From: Trueperaceae bacterium
GTDB lineage: Bacteria; Deinococcota; Deinococci; Deinococcales; Trueperaceae
DNA length: 5,943 bases
Direction of reading: 5' to 3'
Assembly: GCA_007128755.1 (NCBI GenBank)
Contig: SKWV01000040.1
Location: forward strand, 1-5,943
Shown here: positions 4,821-5,943 of the stretch, in pieces
Position numbering within the stretch: the first letter of the stretch is position 1
Layout: every line of letters starts with the position of its first letter
The notes under the pieces: generated by a model
What the model saw: only the letters and a program-made list of their open reading frames with translations
Databases searched by the model: none
What the model was told of the DNA's origin: nothing
Translations under genes and position numbers: made by a program

Positions 4821-5717
4821 ATGACCAGACCCCGCACGCCAGCGCCAGCGCCCGCCGAAGGCCCGCCCGAGCCCGCACGGAGCCGCGTCTCCTGGGGAGC
4901 CGTGATCGCCGGCACCGTCATGGCCCTCATCGTCTGGCTCCTGATCGAGCTGATCATGCTCTGGCTGGGGCTCGGCGCGTTCGATCCCGCCGTGGATCCG
5001 CGGCCCTTCGAGGGCATCGGTACGGCCGCGGCCATCGGCTTCCTGGTCACGGCCGCGATCGCGCTCTTCGTCGGCGGGCTCGTGACCGGGCGGTTCGCGA
5101 ACCGGGTGAACTCGACGGATGTGCTCCTGCACGGCCTCTTGACGTGGGCGGTGGTCACGCTCGTCAGCGTGTGGCTCGCCGCGACCGTGCTCGCGGCGCT
5201 GCTGACCGGCGCGCTCGGGGTGGTCGGCCAGGGGCTGACCCTGGTCGGCGAGGGGGCGGCGACCGTCGCGCCGGCCGTCGCCGAGCGCGCCGAGGGGGCC
5301 ATCGAGGAGCAACGCCTGCTCCTGGAGGACATCCAGCAGGAGATGGAAGGTCTGTGGACGGATCCCGCGGCGCGACGCGAGTTCCGCGTGGTCGTGACGA
5401 GGATCCTCCGAGACGGTGACGCCACCGTGGACGAGGCCGACCGGCAGCAACTCATCGACGTGGTCGCCACCAACACCGAGCTCAGCGAGGCCGAGGCCGA
5501 GGATCGGGTCGATGCCTGGATCGACGCGTACGAGCAGGGGCAGGAGACGCTCGCCCAGGCCGAGCAGGAGCTCAGGCAAGCCGCGCAGACCGCGGCCGAT
5601 GCCCTCAGCTCCGCGGCGCTGTGGGCCGCCATCGGGCTCATCGTCGGCGCCGTGATCGCCATGCTGGGTGCCCGCGTGGGCGCGCCGTCCTCGCGACGCG
5701 AGACCTACTCGGCCTGA
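4821..5717 (+). CDS. Gly/Ala-rich four-helix membrane protein ('PhnA-like'/YrzE-type)
   Basis: This 298-residue integral membrane protein has a short Pro/Ala-rich cytoplasmic N-terminus. Four hydrophobic segments follow at about residues 24-54, 68-90, 102-135 and 264-284. The pattern SWGAVIAG (24-31), a WLGLGAFDP motif at the end of helix 1, ALFVGGLVTGRF in helix 2 and LLHGLLTWAVVTLVSVW in helix 3 resembles small membrane proteins often annotated 'PhnA-like' or YrzE family. To my knowledge none of these has a demonstrated function; the PhnA label is historical and does not imply phosphonate metabolism. Between helices 3 and 4 lies a charged helical domain of about 110 residues (155-262), rich in Glu, Ala, Arg and Gln, with a conserved-looking LSEAEAEDRVDAW stretch. 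The start is fixed by GAGGAGG at 4808-4814. It follows a hairpin, so it is probably transcribed on its own. It converges with the HD-GYP gene, 7 bases away. Confidence 0.85.
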   Translation: MTRPRTPAPAPAEGPPEPARSRVSWGAVIAGTVMALIVWLLIELIMLWLGLGAFDPAVDPRPFEGIGTAAAIGFLVTAAIALFVGGLVTGRFANRVNSTDVLLHGLLTWAVVTLVSVWLAATVLAALLTGALGVVGQGLTLVGEGAATVAPAVAERAEGAIEEQRLLLEDIQQEMEGLWTDPAARREFRVVVTRILRDGDATVDEADRQQLIDVVATNTELSEAEAEDRVDAWIDAYEQGQETLAQAEQELRQAAQTAADALSSAALWAAIGLIVGAVIAMLGARVGAPSSRRETYSA

Positions 5718-5724
5718 AGGACGA

Positions 5725-5943
5725 TCACGATCGCGGAGGCGGCGTCGAGCGGTGCGGCGTCGCCTCCGACATCATCCGGACGAACTCCGCGGCGACGTCG
5801 GGCGCGAAGTGCCGCCCGGCTTGATCGCGCACGTACTCGAGCGCGCGCTCGCGGCTCCACGCCGGCCAGTACGGGCGCTCGGAGGTGAGCGCGTCGTAGA
5901 CGTCGGCGACGGCGAAGATCCGCGCCGCGAGCGGGATCTCGAC
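5725..5943 (-). CDS. C-terminal end of an HD-GYP-type phosphodiesterase (partial)
   Basis: The minus strand is open from the right edge to a TGA at 5727-5725, giving 72 residues. The sequence IPLAARIFAVADVYDALTSERPY, split as IPLAARIFAVADVYD (about residues 3-17) and ALTSERPY (18-25), is the diagnostic C-terminal part of HD-GYP domains. It is followed by AWSRERALEYVRDQAGRHFAPDV, a helix pair also typical of that domain's end. Family members hydrolyse cyclic di-GMP, and some act on related dinucleotides. The catalytic HD pair and GYP motif must lie beyond the window, so activity cannot be judged here. After the domain only a short Pro/Ser/Arg tail remains, meaning HD-GYP is the last domain. 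The gene has no start inside the window. It is convergent with the membrane protein gene, with 7 bases between stop codons and no room for a terminator. Confidence 0.88.
   Translation of the reverse strand, partial: VEIPLAARIFAVADVYDALTSERPYWPAWSRERALEYVRDQAGRHFAPDVAAEFVRMMSEATPHRSTPPPRS

Noticed and set aside
4416..5579. Long minus-strand frame opposite the membrane protein gene
   Set aside because: The composition is low-complexity, it runs across the intergenic hairpin and the end of another gene, and it has no recognisable domain. The sense-strand gene has clear helices and a ribosome site.

Overview
The window comes from a high-GC bacterium with strongly GC-biased third codon positions. 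Signal peptides, a lipobox and Shine-Dalgarno sequences are all clear. The mix of genes fits a Trueperaceae-like member of Deinococcota or a deep-branching actinobacterium. That mix is a secreted DUF4397 protein with a short Ala/Gln-cleaved signal peptide, an HD-GYP protein, a YegS/DgkB-type lipid kinase and a small Gly-rich membrane protein of the 'PhnA-like' kind. The placement is inference, and no rRNA or other marker gene is present to settle it.

Layout: (1) bases 2-208, + strand, the C-terminal end of an unrecognised membrane protein. (2) 269-1243, - strand, a complete diacylglycerol/sphingosine-kinase-family lipid kinase that lacks a Shine-Dalgarno sequence and may be leaderless. (3) 1329-1361, a hairpin terminator separating it from the next gene upstream. 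(4) 1405-2001, - strand, a lipoprotein made of a Pro/Ala/Asp repeat stalk, a coiled coil and a poly-Asp tail. (5) 2002-2518, a 517-base divergent intergenic region with several inverted repeats and no convincing gene. (6) 2519-4549, + strand, a 676-residue secreted, very acidic protein of four DUF4397-like domains in an A-B-A-B internal duplication, with an Asn-Asp repeat tract only in the first half. (7) 4588-4629, a strong hairpin. (8) 4821-5717, + strand, a four-helix membrane protein with a long charged helical domain. (9) 5725-5943, - strand, the C-terminal end of an HD-GYP-type phosphodiesterase that runs off the window.

Most products are envelope-associated: a lipid kinase, an acidic lipoprotein, an acidic secreted repeat protein and two membrane proteins. 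Hairpins, strand switches and separate ribosome sites argue that these are mostly single-gene transcription units rather than one operon. I see no mobile element, CRISPR array, tRNA or rRNA, and no obvious new multi-gene system. The most unusual object is the duplicated DUF4397 protein with its low-complexity Asn-Asp insertion, next to a divergently transcribed acidic lipoprotein.
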